In this document: positions 27,426 to 40,680 of the stretch, one piece after another
How the letters are laid out: every line of letters starts with the position of its first letter
Numbering within the stretch: the stretch's first letter is position 1
DNA from: Pichia kudriavzevii
Taxonomy: Eukaryota; Ascomycota; Pichiomycetes; Pichiales; Pichiaceae
Direction: 5' to 3'
Assembly: GCF_003054445.1 (NCBI RefSeq)
Contig: NC_042507.1
Coordinates: forward strand, 1,426,001 to 1,490,000
DNA: 64,000 nucleotides
Position numbers and translations under genes: made by a program
Notes under the pieces: model-generated
The model's database searches: none
What the model saw: only the letters and a program-made list of their open reading frames with translations
Told to the model about the DNA's origin: nothing

Positions 27426-28576
27426 ATTGCTTGTTTTGTAAAGGGCTTGGAGTAACCTGTCGAAATTATTTCCTAATTTGGGATGTTTCGACGGTTGAAT
27501 CTTTTTAAGAATAATCACTAATCTTATCAATATCTATAGTATTGTATGAAGGAATGATAATTGTGATATACGTATTAGTAAGTAGGCAATAGGTGTATTA
27601 GCTCACGAGTAGATAATGGGCGTGGTAGAAGTTAGTCGTAGTAGAAGTAGTAATAGATTTTTCTCTTCCTCCTTCTGCTGCTTTCACTCCCGATTAGGAG
27701 CTATATCAATTATATCAATTCTATATAATAGGATATTATCCGTCTTATATACTTCACGCCCGCAACCTGGAATCACCCTCAGTTGCTACTCTTTTTTCGT
27801 ATAGCAGACTCCTGTACGAGCTTATTACGTTTTAGGTCTTTATTTTTTTTAATATGCCAGTCCTGTCAACCCGTTGATAAATAATTTAACTTCCTACTCC
27901 GGATACTTGACCCTTGTTAACCTCCCTATTCTAAAATCGAAACATTAACATCAGTATGTTATCGTCTATCTACTGGCACTTCCTTTTTTTTTGGATCACA
28001 CCCTGAAAAGCCCTCTCACATATCGAAAAAGGCTAAGAGTACCGAGTTGTGGCTATTTCTAACTTACAAATGTCTTAATGAACTTAAGCTTGGCAAAACC
28101 TTGTACGACTGGCCAATAATTATATCGATATCAAAAATATCCAATTCAATGATAGCCTGTGTAAACTAGCTGAGCATGTTGCAGGTGCTTAATACGTGTA
28201 TAAATGCACATGTAGATAATGGATATATGGTGTTGACAGGCGTTACATTTACTTTAGAGATCCCTATTGCAATTACCGATTGAACTATTATCAAAAGATC
28301 TTATACTAAATAACAAATAAAAACAAACTAAGTCAAAGGAACTAACTCGCTATTTAAAAGAACATCAGGTTTGTATCAATCTAGATTGATATACGTAGGC
28401 TGACGTTTCAAAGAACAAGGGAAGAAAACATAACTAAATGAGCTAAAAAATAGCTCGGCTCTAGTTCTGATTTACGCGTACGTATGCTGGACTAGCTGTA
28501 TCGAGACTGTAAGGATATCCTTAGTTTGATGTTTAGTGCTTTAATTATATATCTAAACAATTTTTATTTTGGGTGT
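27426..28576. other. 1.15-kb gene-free stretch up to the left repeat
   Basis: No gene recognised. It contains an 18-bp perfect palindrome (28374-28391). Its last about 280 bp (28270-28553) form a diverged inverted match to the core side of the left arm (40413-40680), including one exact 19-bp match. Confidence 0.6.
28374..28391. repeat. 18-bp perfect palindrome
   Basis: tatcaatctagattgata equals its own reverse complement. It lies about 185 bp outside the left outer ~560-bp repeat. Confidence 0.9.
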
Positions 28577-29138
28577 CTGTTTCTTATTTTCCTAATATTA
28601 CTAGAAAAATATATTCAAGGAAGGATGTTTTTGAGTTGGTTCCAGCCAAGGCATCAAATATCGAAGGATTTTCTAATTAGCTCTGTTTGACTAAAGCAAA
28701 ACGAGAAAATACTCATCGTGTTTGTAATAGGTAAAGCATCTATTTTGCTTCTATTGTATTTAAGGAAATTAGAAGGTCCACTTCAACATCTAGTTGGGTC
28801 ACAACCTTTCTGTATAATACTTCTTCACCAGGTACTATAATTATCAACCTTATACGGAATTTGTTAATGCGTACGTGTCCGAAGCAAAATCTTTCAGTAC
28901 ATTACTTTCACTTATACATTTTGTATATTTTGTGCATGATCTTTGATTATATCTTCTACTATCTCTTTAAATAGTTTTGTTGCACTCAAGGTGACTGGAT
29001 GTTGATACCAAACAGTCCTCTAATTCATTGCTTGGGCTTCTAGACATGTCGTATGAGTCTGAGTAGTAAAAACATACGGTTTACAATCTGCCATTTACTA
29101 TTTCGCTATACACATAGGTATTGCCTGACGTTATAACA
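28577..29138 (+). repeat. ~560-bp repeat, copy A (left outer)
   Basis: First of four copies of a ~560-bp repeat. It begins ctgtttcttattttcc and ends near ttataaca, so the edges are TG...CA-like as in an LTR, but no internal element is attached to this copy. It lies in opposite orientation to copy B at the other end of the arm. It differs from B and C by several percent. Confidence 0.85.
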
Positions 29139-32100
29139 TAACTCTATATTATTATTAGTACAGAATCTGATGTGCTAAACATATTATTTGCCTGGGTAAC
29201 CTTTTCAATAGTAAAATGAATTGCTATCAAAATAGCAACATAAGTTATTATTAAAACTATTCATACAATTATACATATATATCTATTTTTTTATCTTTAA
29301 AAAAAACTGGAATCTTCATCATCGTCTTTATTTTGTGTATTATTGTCTTCCCCAAACTAGCAGTAGGCAGATCCAGTACTTCCAGCAAAAACGTGGATGT
29401 AAATACGTCGTTTAATAAGTAATTTTTATCACTTTCGTCGATTTATGCCTTTTAGATACCCCTATTATGATGATGCAAACCATTTAAAACTTGGATTATA
29501 TGAACCGTCATTGGAAAAATGATTAGCCTTCCTTTTCTAGTAAAATACCAATAGAATCACTTAAATAGCTTGATGCAGGCCACTTGTTGGTTCTGCAAAT
29601 CCTCATTGATATTCAGTACAGCCTTTACTATCTACTCTAAATAATCTTTAAAATCTACAACTACTGCCTTGTTTTTAATTCTATAGTTCTTAAAACAAAT
29701 AATTGATCTATCAATAGATAGCCTAAGCCCCTATTGTCTTTCCGTAGGTTTTTACCCAACCTAAACAAAATAGCTAGACAACTGTTTATTATTGACAGCG
29801 GAGAAGTCTCGAGATACTGAAAAGGCAATGAAACATAAACTAAGTAGCAGCTTTTAACCTATTCTCGTGGTTTGGACTTAACTTAAATACTCTGGTACAT
29901 TTTTCAAAAGTTTACAGGAAGACCTTTATTGTTATTAAGTTTATGGGAGGTTTTTAAATAAAAAGAAGCTCCACCTAAATCGCTTTTAGCAAACTTTAGT
30001 ACAAATATACCTATTCTTTATTCAACTTCTTTCTTTGATTTCATCTGTCTTAATATAAAAAATTAACTAGGTCCTTCTATTCAGGAGCAAAAATAGTTTA
30101 GATCAAGAAATAATTAGTTCCGTAGCAAAGACTATTATTAATATGTGTTATTTAGTGAGAACTTTGCTTTTTTCAAACTAGAATAGACTCAGAAGGGCCA
30201 ATTTGAAAGGTTACCCCTAGAAACACTACTACCTACAAAGAAATAGAAGAAAAATCCTAATACACAAATCGGTAAGTATGGACCTTTTGTTAGATACTTG
30301 TGATTAACTCGAATAACTATATAGAAAATAAACTAAAGCAACAAGATTGGATCTAAGTCTAAAGAAATGTACAAAGATGACTAGTTCAGTAGACTTTCAG
30401 TATTATAAACTCAATAGGCTAGGTGCTTTTAGTTTTATAAAAGAATATGATACACATCTTAACTAGGAAGTGAGAATACCCTTTCTAGAATTAGATGTCG
30501 TACACACTACAGTTAGAAGTCCTGATCGAAACAGAATTAGCTATTTATTAGGAAAATGAATAAAAGCGAGTGCCAGACTGAGAGGAAATAACCAAATGTT
30601 ATACAAAAATGAAATTCAGTGCTCTATAAAGTGAGTTCAGCTTATTGATGGAAAACATCCTACAAGACCGCTGATATTCATACTTAAGAAAAATGATTAA
30701 AATTGTGTAAAACTTACATTTTTTTTCAACTCATTCTTTTTTTTCAGGCTCAAGTCCCTTGGCAAGTGGTGTGAGAACACAAAAAGATAATAAACTTCCA
30801 GGATTCAGTTCAAACTAGCTACAACAAACATAAGCGAGTAGTGTAACTCAATGTCCAAAATCTAAACAGAAAAATACAGGTATTAGAATAGAGATGGGAA
30901 ATTCACACGAAAGACGAGTAGCAATGCACAGTGTAACAAAGAATCTACACCAGTTAAGCAGTGAATGTTTTAAAGGCCCATGACATTCCGGCAGTCCAAT
31001 GAAAAAACTTTATGAATTAAAACTAAATTATATATATATAGCTTCCAGGCTTTAGTTAGCACATAGGATTATTAAATATAGTTTTGATAATACGGATCCC
31101 ACTGAAAGTTATGGTACAGAGTTTTAGCTTTTCAAAATGGTGAATTGGCTGCTCATAATATACCACACACCGTGTTTGTGTTGTGCACCTATTGTATCTA
31201 TGATCAAGGTTTAGAAGTAGGTAGACTTAAAACCCCAATTGTTCAGAAGAAATACAAAAATACATCGATAGTTTCTTTTTATAATTAGGGTAGCAAGTGT
31301 AGAATTAACTCTGTATACTAGTAGGTCTTTTGATTTTTTTATCACTTATTTAGTGGCTTTCAACACAGTTATATGCTTAAACTTATAATGGCTGAAAAAA
31401 ATAATTAGCTTATAGCTTCTCTACATAAATAAGAACATATAGCTTGTCTATGAACGAAGTTTAAATAGTTTCCTAAAATTTTTTCTATTCAATGCAAATA
31501 AGATATTTTTGATTAGCCATTTCCTAAGATAAACATCGTTTACGCACCGTCTAATATGTTTTAGAAAAAATAAAATAAAATTAACGAATGGAATAGTATA
31601 TAGGAGTTAACAAACTTAGATTGTTAGGATTGTAGATGAATTCCCTGCAGCACGACTCAGTATTTTGAACAAAAAACATACGGTGAAATGATGTGCTTAT
31701 ATTTGTGAAGGCAAAAAATGTGAAGAAACTTAGAGATGCGATTTAAGGACTAGGCTGTCACTCAACTATAATATGGCGGATTTTTCATTTAGATTGGCAG
31801 AAATAAGTTTTAGATCATTCAAAGCATCTTTAAACACTGATCCAAAATTTATATCATAAACGGTTCTGCTGTAGGCAGGTATTTAACTATCAGTGGGTTA
31901 TATAAAAATGTATTATATAGAACGCCGCGTTACCTTCATAGCTTGAAGTTATATGATTCTGCGGTTAACCATGGAGGCTATAACTAAGAAACGAAGAAAA
32001 GCAAAAGAATGAACTGGTCCTAGTGAAAAGTCATACGTGTTTACCACTACTAGGCTACATGTACTTTTTGCATAGTCTAGTTGGCAGAATCATTCTAATA

Positions 32101-32200
32101 GGAGAAGATGGAATGGGTCAATAAGAATAATAGATGGAAGTAAGTAAACTGAAAAGAACATGCAAACAGCAATGGAATGATTTCTATTTAGATCTAGAAA
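29139..32200. other. Left arm, outer 3 kb: no genes seen
   Basis: AT-rich, no open frame of note, no RNA gene recognised. Mirrored in the right arm (about 60475-63537). Confidence 0.7.
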
Positions 32201-35200
32201 CAATGAACTAAAAGAAAGAAAAAAAATTTAAAGATTAACCAACAAGTACGTAGTACCTGCAATGTTCGACTTCTTATTAGATAAAGATAACAAGTTAGTA
32301 CAATTCAACTTCCTAACATCCAAACTAATATGGTGATTGTAGAGGGATATATTGAGAACACAACGACCAGGAAGACATAAATATATGATAAAATGAACTA
32401 AGGCTGCAGTGTGCACAAACAGCCAAGAGAAATAGGCATGCTCGACATGTTTATAAGTAAAAAAATAACTTTTGCTGAATGTTAGCAAACTGCTTTCGTT
32501 AAAAGGAAGAGCCGCGGCAATGCAATGGTTATCACAAATTAGAATATATTATGAATATTGTAGGGTATCATATGATAAGAAGGTTATATGCGCTGTTATC
32601 ACCCTGAAAAAAAAAATGGTTCTGAGAGGTCCCCCACTAAATTAACTGATAAAGATTTACTGAAAGAATGCTGACACAATTCTAAAGCTAAATTAAAAAA
32701 ACATTTGTTTCTATTGCGAAAAACAAGCCACGAAACGGAAATCATCAAATTTATGTGTAGAAGAAAGTCAGATCAACCAACGAAGAGCTCGCAGGAAGAA
32801 CTTAGGGTACCTATACCTACTATTTTCGATGTTGCTGAAGAGAAACCTACTATTGCTCAATATTTTAGTACAATTGAACAAGGAATGAGGAATACGGAAT
32901 TGTTACAACAGACCCTAGGTGCTATTTCCGTTTCCGAAATTTTAGTGCGCTTCCATGAGAGATACAGAGATAAGATAGTCTACAAGCCTGATTATATCTG
33001 TATTTTGAATGGCATCCCTCGCAGACCAAGGTCCAACAACTTTAAAAAAATAGGAACGAGACGAAAATAGTAAATTCATGGCTCCTGATGGACCTAAAAA
33101 ACTGCTTATAATAATTTTAAGTTGGTAAGAAATTCAAGTTTTTTTTAGTTTTACTAAGCCACCAGCAAATCCTAATAGCATAAATAATTCAGTTTTCTAC
33201 TATTCTTCACATAATATTCATAACAAAGGAAATGATGTTAAAATGCTTGTGAATCATGCAGGGCAAAAAAAGTGTTAATTTGGTAATCCTCGAATAGCGT
33301 CAATTATCAAAAATCCTATTGTTATTGGTTTTATAGCTATTCCATTTGGAAAAGACGTCAATGAAACTATTAATATAAGTGATATTAAGTCGCTTTACAT
33401 GTTGGTCAGTGACCACCAGATATTCATATTGGGAACTCTATTGACTAAGTGTCAATAAATTAATTTCAAAAAATTTAATGAGTGTTGATGCCGTTAAATC
33501 AACTGGTTTAAATATCAATCCACCTCCATCGAGCGTTTCACTCAATATCAAGAAAAGTACGTTAATAAGTTAGTTAGGAGAAATGAATCCTATCTCACTT
33601 TTATCTACTCGATTGATGTTGACGAAGTCGAAAACCCTGATAATATTAACTAACCCATGAATACAAATCCCAATAAGCTTCTCTGAGAAACAGGAACTAA
33701 CAAAACAAGTTGAAGTTTTAATCAAACAAGGTTTCATCAAAACTAGTTCCAAATCCTTTAACAGTCCAGTGCTATTTGTTAGAAAGAAAGATGGTACTAT
33801 GCGTATGTGTGTTGATTATAGGATTCTAAACAATAATACTGCTAGGAACAAGTTTCCACTTCCAGATATTGATCAATTGATTTCAAGATTTGGTAAGGCA
33901 AAAGTCTATTCTAAGTTAGAGTTGATGCCTGGTTACTACCAAGTGAGAATTGCGGATGAAGATGTCGAGAAGACGGCTTTTTCTACTCTGGCCATTATGA
34001 ATGGATGGTAATGCCGGCTGGACTAACAAGTGCATCTGCGACTTTTCCACAGATGATGAATAATGTCTTGTCTAAAAAAATAAATGGATTTGTCCAAGTG
34101 TATTTAGACGACATTTTTATATACTCCGAAGATGTTGAAACTCACGGTAAGCACGTGAAAGAAGTTTTGTCGACACTAAGAAAACATAAACTAATTACGA
34201 AGAAGTCGAAATGCAGATTCTTTTATCAAGAATTTAGGTTTTTAGGACAAGTTGTTACACCAATTTGTATTCAAACCGCTCTCGAGAAAATAAAAAAGGT
34301 AAAGAGTTGGCCAACACCAAAGACTGTCGAAGAAGCACAAAGGTTTATTGGTTTAACTTCGTATTATAGAAGGTATATCAAAGGGCATTCCAAAATTGCT
34401 AATCCAATTCATAAGTTCATGACAAAACAAATTAAATGGACAAGTGAACAAGACGAAGCCTTCAACAAACTAAAGAAAGCTTTGATATCAAGTCCCATCT
34501 TGGTGCACCCAAGCTGGTCAGGCAATTGTAAATTTGTTCTACATACCGATGCGTGTGGAGTATCGTTAGGTTATACTCTAGAACAGTTGGACGAAACAGG
34601 TAAATGACGAGGTGTGATTGCTTACGGTTCAAAGAAGCTAGTTGGAAGTCAACTGAATTATGGAATATATGACCGTGAATTTATGGCTGTTGTTGAAGCA
34701 TTAAGAACATGGAGATATTATCTCATGGGAAGACATTTCATTGTTATGACGGATCACAAGAGTTTAATTTACTTAAAAAACCAAAATCTCATAGACTCCA
34801 CTAGAGTGGCTAGATGGATGGACTTTTTACCACAGTTTGATTTTGATATTCGTTACTTACAGGGAAAAAACAATTCCGCTGCTGATGCGTTATCTAGATA
34901 CCCATACAACCACTAAAACAGGTTAACGCTAGCCAAAATCGAATTGGCGTTGCTGGAATTGACGTAAAAAGAGGAGGATGAAACACAGAGACATTCCTTG
35001 ACACTAAGTACTATCGAAGCCAATCAAGAGTTAAAAAAAAAAATTATTACGGGTTATAAAAAAAATACTAATTATGCCTTGATATTCAGAACTTTGAGAG
35101 AGAAAACAAAAGTTCCAGTTGAGATAAAAAATCATATCAAACATTTCTGTTATCAAGATGAGGTACGTTATTATAAGACATTAGAGTCTCAAGATTTCTT

Positions 35201-36450
35201 TAAAGTAGTTATTCCAAACTACAAGAAACTACCGTATAGAATATTCAAAAATGCACACGATTCCAAAGATGCTTGTCACTTTGGTGCATGGAAAACTTAT
35301 TTGAATCTTAAAGATAGTTTTTATTGGTCATCTATGTTGAGACAAATCAAAAATGGGTAGAAACCTGCCATATCTGTCAACAGCACAACACTAACACCAG
35401 AAGAAGACAAGGGTTGTTTTCCCCTTTACCAATCCCAACAGGCTACACTATCATTATGGTTATTGTCGATCGCTTCTCAAAAATGACACATCTTATACCC
35501 ACGCACAAAAGACTTAATGCTACTGCATGTGCTCGTTTGTTTAGTGACAAAGATATTCGGTTTATGAATAAGTTCTGGCAGACATTACATTATCTCAATG
35601 GTAGTTCTCTATTATTTTCAACTACTAATCATCCAGAAACTGATGGTCAAACTGAAAGATTCAACAAGATTGTTAATCAGTTACTTCGGAAATATTCTGC
35701 AAACGTTCAATTATCCTGGAATGAGCATCTGTCTATGTGTGAACTTAGTTACAATTCAACGTACCAAGATTCCATTAAAGCAAGTCCTTTTGAAATCGCC
35801 TACGGGTATGAATCGAACATGATTAAAAAAAGTAAATAGCTGGGATTTGGAGGATAACAAATATTCACCTAACGCAGAAGAATTTGTGAGACGTGTGAAA
35901 TTGATTTTAGAGCAAACACTGGATAATATTGTAAAGCGCAAGGGCAACAAGGAAAACACCATAATAGAAAAAGAAGATATTTTGAATATAAAGTTGGTGA
36001 TTTTAGTGTTAGTGCATCAAGATGCCTTTGGTGTGAATATAAGGTACACAAAAATTCAACCAGTATGATATGGGCCATACAGACTAGTCGAGAAAATAAA
36101 CGGCAATGCTTATAAAGTCGATTTACCGGTTATTAATTTGAAGGATTGTGAATCAAATGTACAGTGGATTAAATACTATAAAGAAAACCCCAATATTTAC
36201 CACGAATCGCCTAGAACAGAGCGTGAGATGTTGGCAAGAATTAACGAACTGAGTGGTATCGGTGGATGGTCAGAAGAACCAGGCAAAGAAAAGACTTATG
36301 ATGTCTTCTGGAAAGACTGTGATCAAACTCTAGCAAGAAAGGTGCCTGAAAGAATATTCAACCAAGCAGCTTTGTCACTACGTCAAAGCCTAATGCACAA
36401 TGCCAAATCGATCCAAGAACACGAACAAGCTTGATATCAACAAAGTAATC
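32200..36450 (+). mobile_element. Ty3/gypsy (Metaviridae) fossil, left-arm copy
   Basis: Relic of a Ty3/gypsy LTR retrotransposon in + orientation. Gag-like matter lies at about 32.45-33.07 kb, reverse transcriptase at about 33.7-34.5 kb (VDYRILNNNT and VYLDDIFIYS motifs), RNase H at about 34.5-34.9 kb and integrase at about 35.0-36.4 kb. The order is that of Ty3. It is broken, with at least half a dozen breaks, and I find no LTR pair at its ends. It is shared with the right arm, so it was present before or was spread with the arm duplication. Old relative to the arm duplication. Confidence 0.9.
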
Positions 36451-39307
36451 ATGATTATAATACATAGAACGTTCCTATTTTCTCGAATCTGATGAGAGAG
36501 GTATAGATATTGTTATTACTAGGAAATATTGACAAGTATTAACTCTACTTTGGAAATCTATGTGGAAGTATTTAAAATGGAGTTTTGTAAAGAACTTATA
36601 TAATACAACATAAAAACTAAATTAAGCAAGGCAATAATCTGATACTTGTAGGGAACATCATGTGTCTACTAAGCTAGATATCCAAGGACGGGTGCACTTT
36701 TTGAATGCTAAGAAATATAAACACAACCATATGCATTAGTAAATACTAACTCCTTAATTTTGACAGGTTGCCTGATCAAGTCTGTTTGGCTTCATTTGGC
36801 TCATAATGATGTTCGCATTTCGATTCACCAATGTTTAAATTATCTCTCTTAACAATCAGAATCAGCATGATCAGTTGCTTTAACTCTCATTGAGTGGGCG
36901 CAAGTACTCAAGGGAAAGTAAACAAAAATCTACTCAATCTACTGACTTTTTATTTTTCTGCTGCACCTATGACGCTCACGACTTTTCGTTCTCTAGAGAA
37001 GCGGAAAAGATATACCTGATGTAAATAAAAAGGCATGGGACTTAGCTTGCCCATTCGAAACAACTTTTTACAATTATGACAGGAAACATTTTGTAGGCAA
37101 GCATTATATAGGCTACAAAACAGTAATATTTTTTATTTTTGCTTTCAATACTAGAGCTGTTTAAATCAAAGATGCTGATATATGCTCATTAACTTATGTT
37201 GTTTCTCTATATGTAGTTGTTCTCTGCCTTGATAGGAAAGTGATAGCCTTTTTCAGAGCATTGAAACTCAAGTCTAAATATATTCCCAAAAAACACTTTA
37301 TCCTTGCAAAAAGTTCAAAGACTACTGGTTTTGTTAAGCGACAGTATAATTGTTTAAGTCGAGTTTGCAAGTGGAACATACACTATTTCTTAGAAAAACA
37401 AATATTACTGAGTTGGAAATTATGTTTATGATAACATCAGTAGGTATGTTATACTGTTTTCCACCCCAATTCAACTCTTCTAATTGAATAACCGAGGAAA
37501 ATATTTCAAACCATCAAAATATATATACCATTGGCCAGAAACGACTACTTTTACCTAATGTCTCTGCACGCCGCTGAATGTTATTTTCGAAGTACTTTGG
37601 AAACTTATACTTAATTTTGCAAAAGGACTTTTTAGAATTACCTAACTTCATATAATATGAAACTCGGCGCTCAAATTCTAGCATTTGGCATTTGAAACCG
37701 GTAAACCACTTTTTCCTTGATTGTTGTACAAAAAAAAAACAGATATTGGCTTCTGTGAAATTACCGAGGAGCATCTGTTTCTTTTTCGATCTCGTTTACA
37801 CTAAAATCAATGGCTTATAAAGTGTACATATAGTTATAGTTTATCAAATTGGGTCTGTGTAAAAACATAAAAAAACATGTTCAAAATGATAGAGCTTACA
37901 TCGAGGCAAGGTTAAGTAATTCACGCATAAGGCAAAAGAGAGAATACCGCTGGTCTATGTCTCTGTTATTTGTTTTGGTTAGTGTTTGGTAGGCGAAGCC
38001 TTCTTAAAGTCGCCTGGAAATATAACTTAACTTTTTTACTAAACAGCACCCAATTGAAAAAAAAGACCTCCATGAGCTGGTGATTAAATCACGTAAGAGT
38101 AATCCATTTTTGATTTTATAAGAAGTTAAATGCTGGCCTCTAGAGACGCTTTATGGACGGAAATAGCCCGAAAGTAATTATTTCAAGCATGAATATACTA
38201 TCAGTTCCGCCTTAGACGTTTATTGAAAAGGAGCTTTTATTATACAAATATGTACGCGTTGACAACTCTTTCTTTTTCCTTCTGTTAAGAATAATATAAA
38301 CAGTTATTTCCTTTTATTCTAAAGAACAAAAAGAAGATTCTCAAAACAAAGCTCAATGGTTTACGCATCATTTCCAGTATTTTTGTCAAGGCTTTGAAGC
38401 TGGGCGCTATAATCAACAATTTCATATTTTGGGATTACAATATATAACAGCAAGTTATTAAGAAAGCTATGAGGAAAAAATCGATTTGTTGAAGACTTCA
38501 TAGCTATCTATAGTTTCTATCAAGTATTTGGCAATATAAAAATGGATGATAGTAAATGTAGACTTCGGATAATTACTTATAGTTAAACGAAATTCAAAGG
38601 GGATTTTAACAAATCCCAAAGGTTTAGGACAATTTTGTCTGGCCTAAAGTTTCACTACTGAAATACAGTAGAGATAAGTGGCGCTACGATAATAACAAGT
38701 TCCCCTTCTAGTCATTAAAGACATCATTATGTTTACAAAAATGAAGAGAGTAAAGCTAACAGTGAAAAGCTGCTCAAAAAATATTGCAGACCGGGTTAAT
38801 TTGCAAAGTTTCGAATATTGCAAAAACTTCTCGTTATTTTTCCAGGTTTTGTATTACGCATAAAGGGAAAATTAAAAAAGATAGCTTCGGGTTTTGTAAA
38901 CAGAGTCAAGAGACGGTCTGCTTCCTAGTTTGAAAACTTTGCAAATGTACAGTACGATATAAAGGGCAAAAGCTATGTATATTGAACAATTTCAATAATA
39001 GTAATTCTTTGAACTAGGTCTCCTCGTTTGAAGTTAGTATTCTTCATTTGAACAAGGACACTAACAAATTCCTGCAGCCTCTTGAAAAGCAGCGGCTAAA
39101 GAGTTCTTGCTCCTGATGCTTTAAAAATGGAGCTGTCTTTGTAAAGAAAAAGATTTGTCAATAATGGAAAAAAAATACTTAATGAAAAGTAGCACTTTGG
39201 ATATTTACTACTTGTTTGATCCCGTTGTTGGCCAAACTCTTAGAAAATTACATTACTTTGAAATAAATATTATTAATACAAAAAATTTCATAATATTTAC
39301 TTCGACA
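36451..39307. other. Left arm, inner 2.9 kb: no genes supported
   Basis: AT-rich. A few frames of 60-86 codons (for example 37514-37774 on the minus strand) are mirrored exactly in the right arm because the arms are identical; none resembles a known protein. Confidence 0.65.
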
Positions 39308-39867
39308 TATGCTATAATGTCGGGCAATACCTATGTGTATAGCGAAATAGTAAAGGGCGGGTTGTAAATCGTATGTTTTCACTACTCAGACTCATACGAC
39401 ATGTCTAGAAGCCCAAGCAATGAATTAGAAGACTGTTTGGTACCAATATTCAGTCACCTTGGGTGTAACAAAACTATTTAAAGAGATACTAGAAGATATA
39501 ACCAAATATCATGCACAAAATATAAATGTATAAGTGAAAGTAATGTATTGACACATTTTGTTTCGGGCACGTGCGCATTAACAGATTCCGTATAAGGTTG
39601 ATAATTATAGTACCTGGTGAAGAAGCATTATTCAGAAAGGTTGTAGCCCAACTAGATGTTGAAGTGGACCTTCTAATTTCCTTAAATACAATAGAAGCAA
39701 AATAGGTGTTTCACCTATCACAAACACGATGAGTATTTTCTTGTTTTGCTTTAGTCAAATAGAGCTAATTAGAAAATCCTTCGATATTTGATGCCTTGGC
39801 TGGAACCAACTCAAAAACATCTTTCTGGATTATATTTTTCTAGTAATATTAGGAAAATAAGAAACAG
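39308..39867 (-). repeat. ~560-bp repeat, copy B (left inner)
   Basis: Reverse-orientation copy of the ~560-bp repeat. Essentially the same as copy C, its partner in the right arm, and several percent different from copy A. Confidence 0.88.
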
Positions 39868-39880
39868 TTACCCAGAAATA

Positions 39881-40412
39881 GATGGGATTAATAAACAACC
39901 GTAACATTTTTTATCTTTTCATGCGATTTTCTCGAGCTTTACATTTTCTATTCTCTCAAGAGCCAAGTTTGTGTAGCATTTGCTTGGCCTATAATTTTTA
40001 TTTAGCTCAACGCTAAAGAATACTTGTTATTGAAAAATACCACCAGTAATAAAGTACGCAAATATAGCTTCTCTAAATATTCATGAGTATCCACCTTGTA
40101 AAGGCCTCTGTAGAAAAATAACCTTATATTTGGCTAATAATTCTCACCTTAAAACAGTTTCAAAATCATATAAATGGGGTTCGTAGAAAGGTGAACAAAA
40201 TAACCCAATATATCAATAACTCATGATCCAATTTGTTCATCAGCTAGATAATTATCTAGCTGATGAATACTACTTTTCCCTAGACTCGTTAAGATTTTTC
40301 AAAATATATTGCGCCAGGGAAACTATACGTTGTACTGTTAACATTAAAATTAAAGTATGGAATAAAAAAGTTTGTTAGTTCAATATATGATTGATAGATC
40401 TGTTTGCAAAGT
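39881..40412. repeat. ~532-bp insertion beside copy B, spanning the arm/core boundary
   Basis: Next to copy A the sequence runs directly from acccaaaata into the flank aaaaattgttt. Next to copy B the matching points (ending 39880 and starting 40413) are separated by about 532 bp. The arm homology ends inside this insert at 40137, and a 32-bp perfect palindrome lies in its core part. Its nature is unknown; it lacks clear TG...CA edges. Confidence 0.6.
40236..40267. repeat. 32-bp perfect palindrome in the core
   Basis: Half-site ttcatcagctagataa followed directly by its exact reverse complement, with no spacer. It lies 99 bp inside the core from the left arm boundary and is not present at the right boundary. 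Confidence 0.95.
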
Positions 40413-40680
40413 AAAAACGGTTTCGATATATAACTAAAGCATTAAACATCAAACTAAAAACATCTTTATCAGTCTCAAAGAGGCCCCGGAGGCCGAACGG
40501 GGAAACCAATGTCTAAACCATATAGTTGTGTTGACAATTCTTTCTTCAAAGGTTATTTCACATATTTACATCTAGCATAGTACATATTTTTAATTCCCTA
40601 TAATAACCAGTATATATCCTTTTTTAAACTATTTTCATATGTTGTGTTATACCTTTTGATAATAGTTCAATTTATAGTTC
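40413..40680 (-). repeat. Diverged inverted copy of the flank outside repeat A
   Basis: Aligns in reverse complement with 28270-28553. It shares blocks such as taaagcattaaacatcaaac and an exact 19-bp block (40653-40671 against 28279-28297). A third related fragment lies at 45187-45244. Confidence 0.6.

Larger units (their letters stand above)
28675..40137 (+). repeat. Left arm of giant inverted repeat (~11.46 kb in window)
   Basis: Pairs in reverse complement with 52539-64000. Coordinates sum to 92676 at the inner end and 92675 at the outer end, so net length differs by 1 bp. Long sampled stretches are identical, with occasional base changes and a 4-bp indel. The inner homology ends sharply after accttatatttxgctaa. 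The outer limit is not seen, because the right partner runs off the window, but copy A implies it reaches at least 28577. No host gene is carried. Confidence 0.95.

Noticed and set aside
37514-37774. 86-codon frame with an exact twin at 54902-55162
   Set aside because: The twin is explained by arm duplication, not by selection on a protein; no similarity or promoter seen.
39155-39367. 70-codon frame duplicated at 53309-53521
   Set aside because: Overlaps the ~560-bp repeat edge and is copied with the arms; AT-rich composition typical of chance frames.
28577-39867. Reading copies A and B as the two LTRs of one 11-kb retrotransposon
   Set aside because: They are in opposite orientation, whereas LTRs of one element are direct repeats; the Ty3 fossil inside is separated from both by about 3 kb of non-element sequence.
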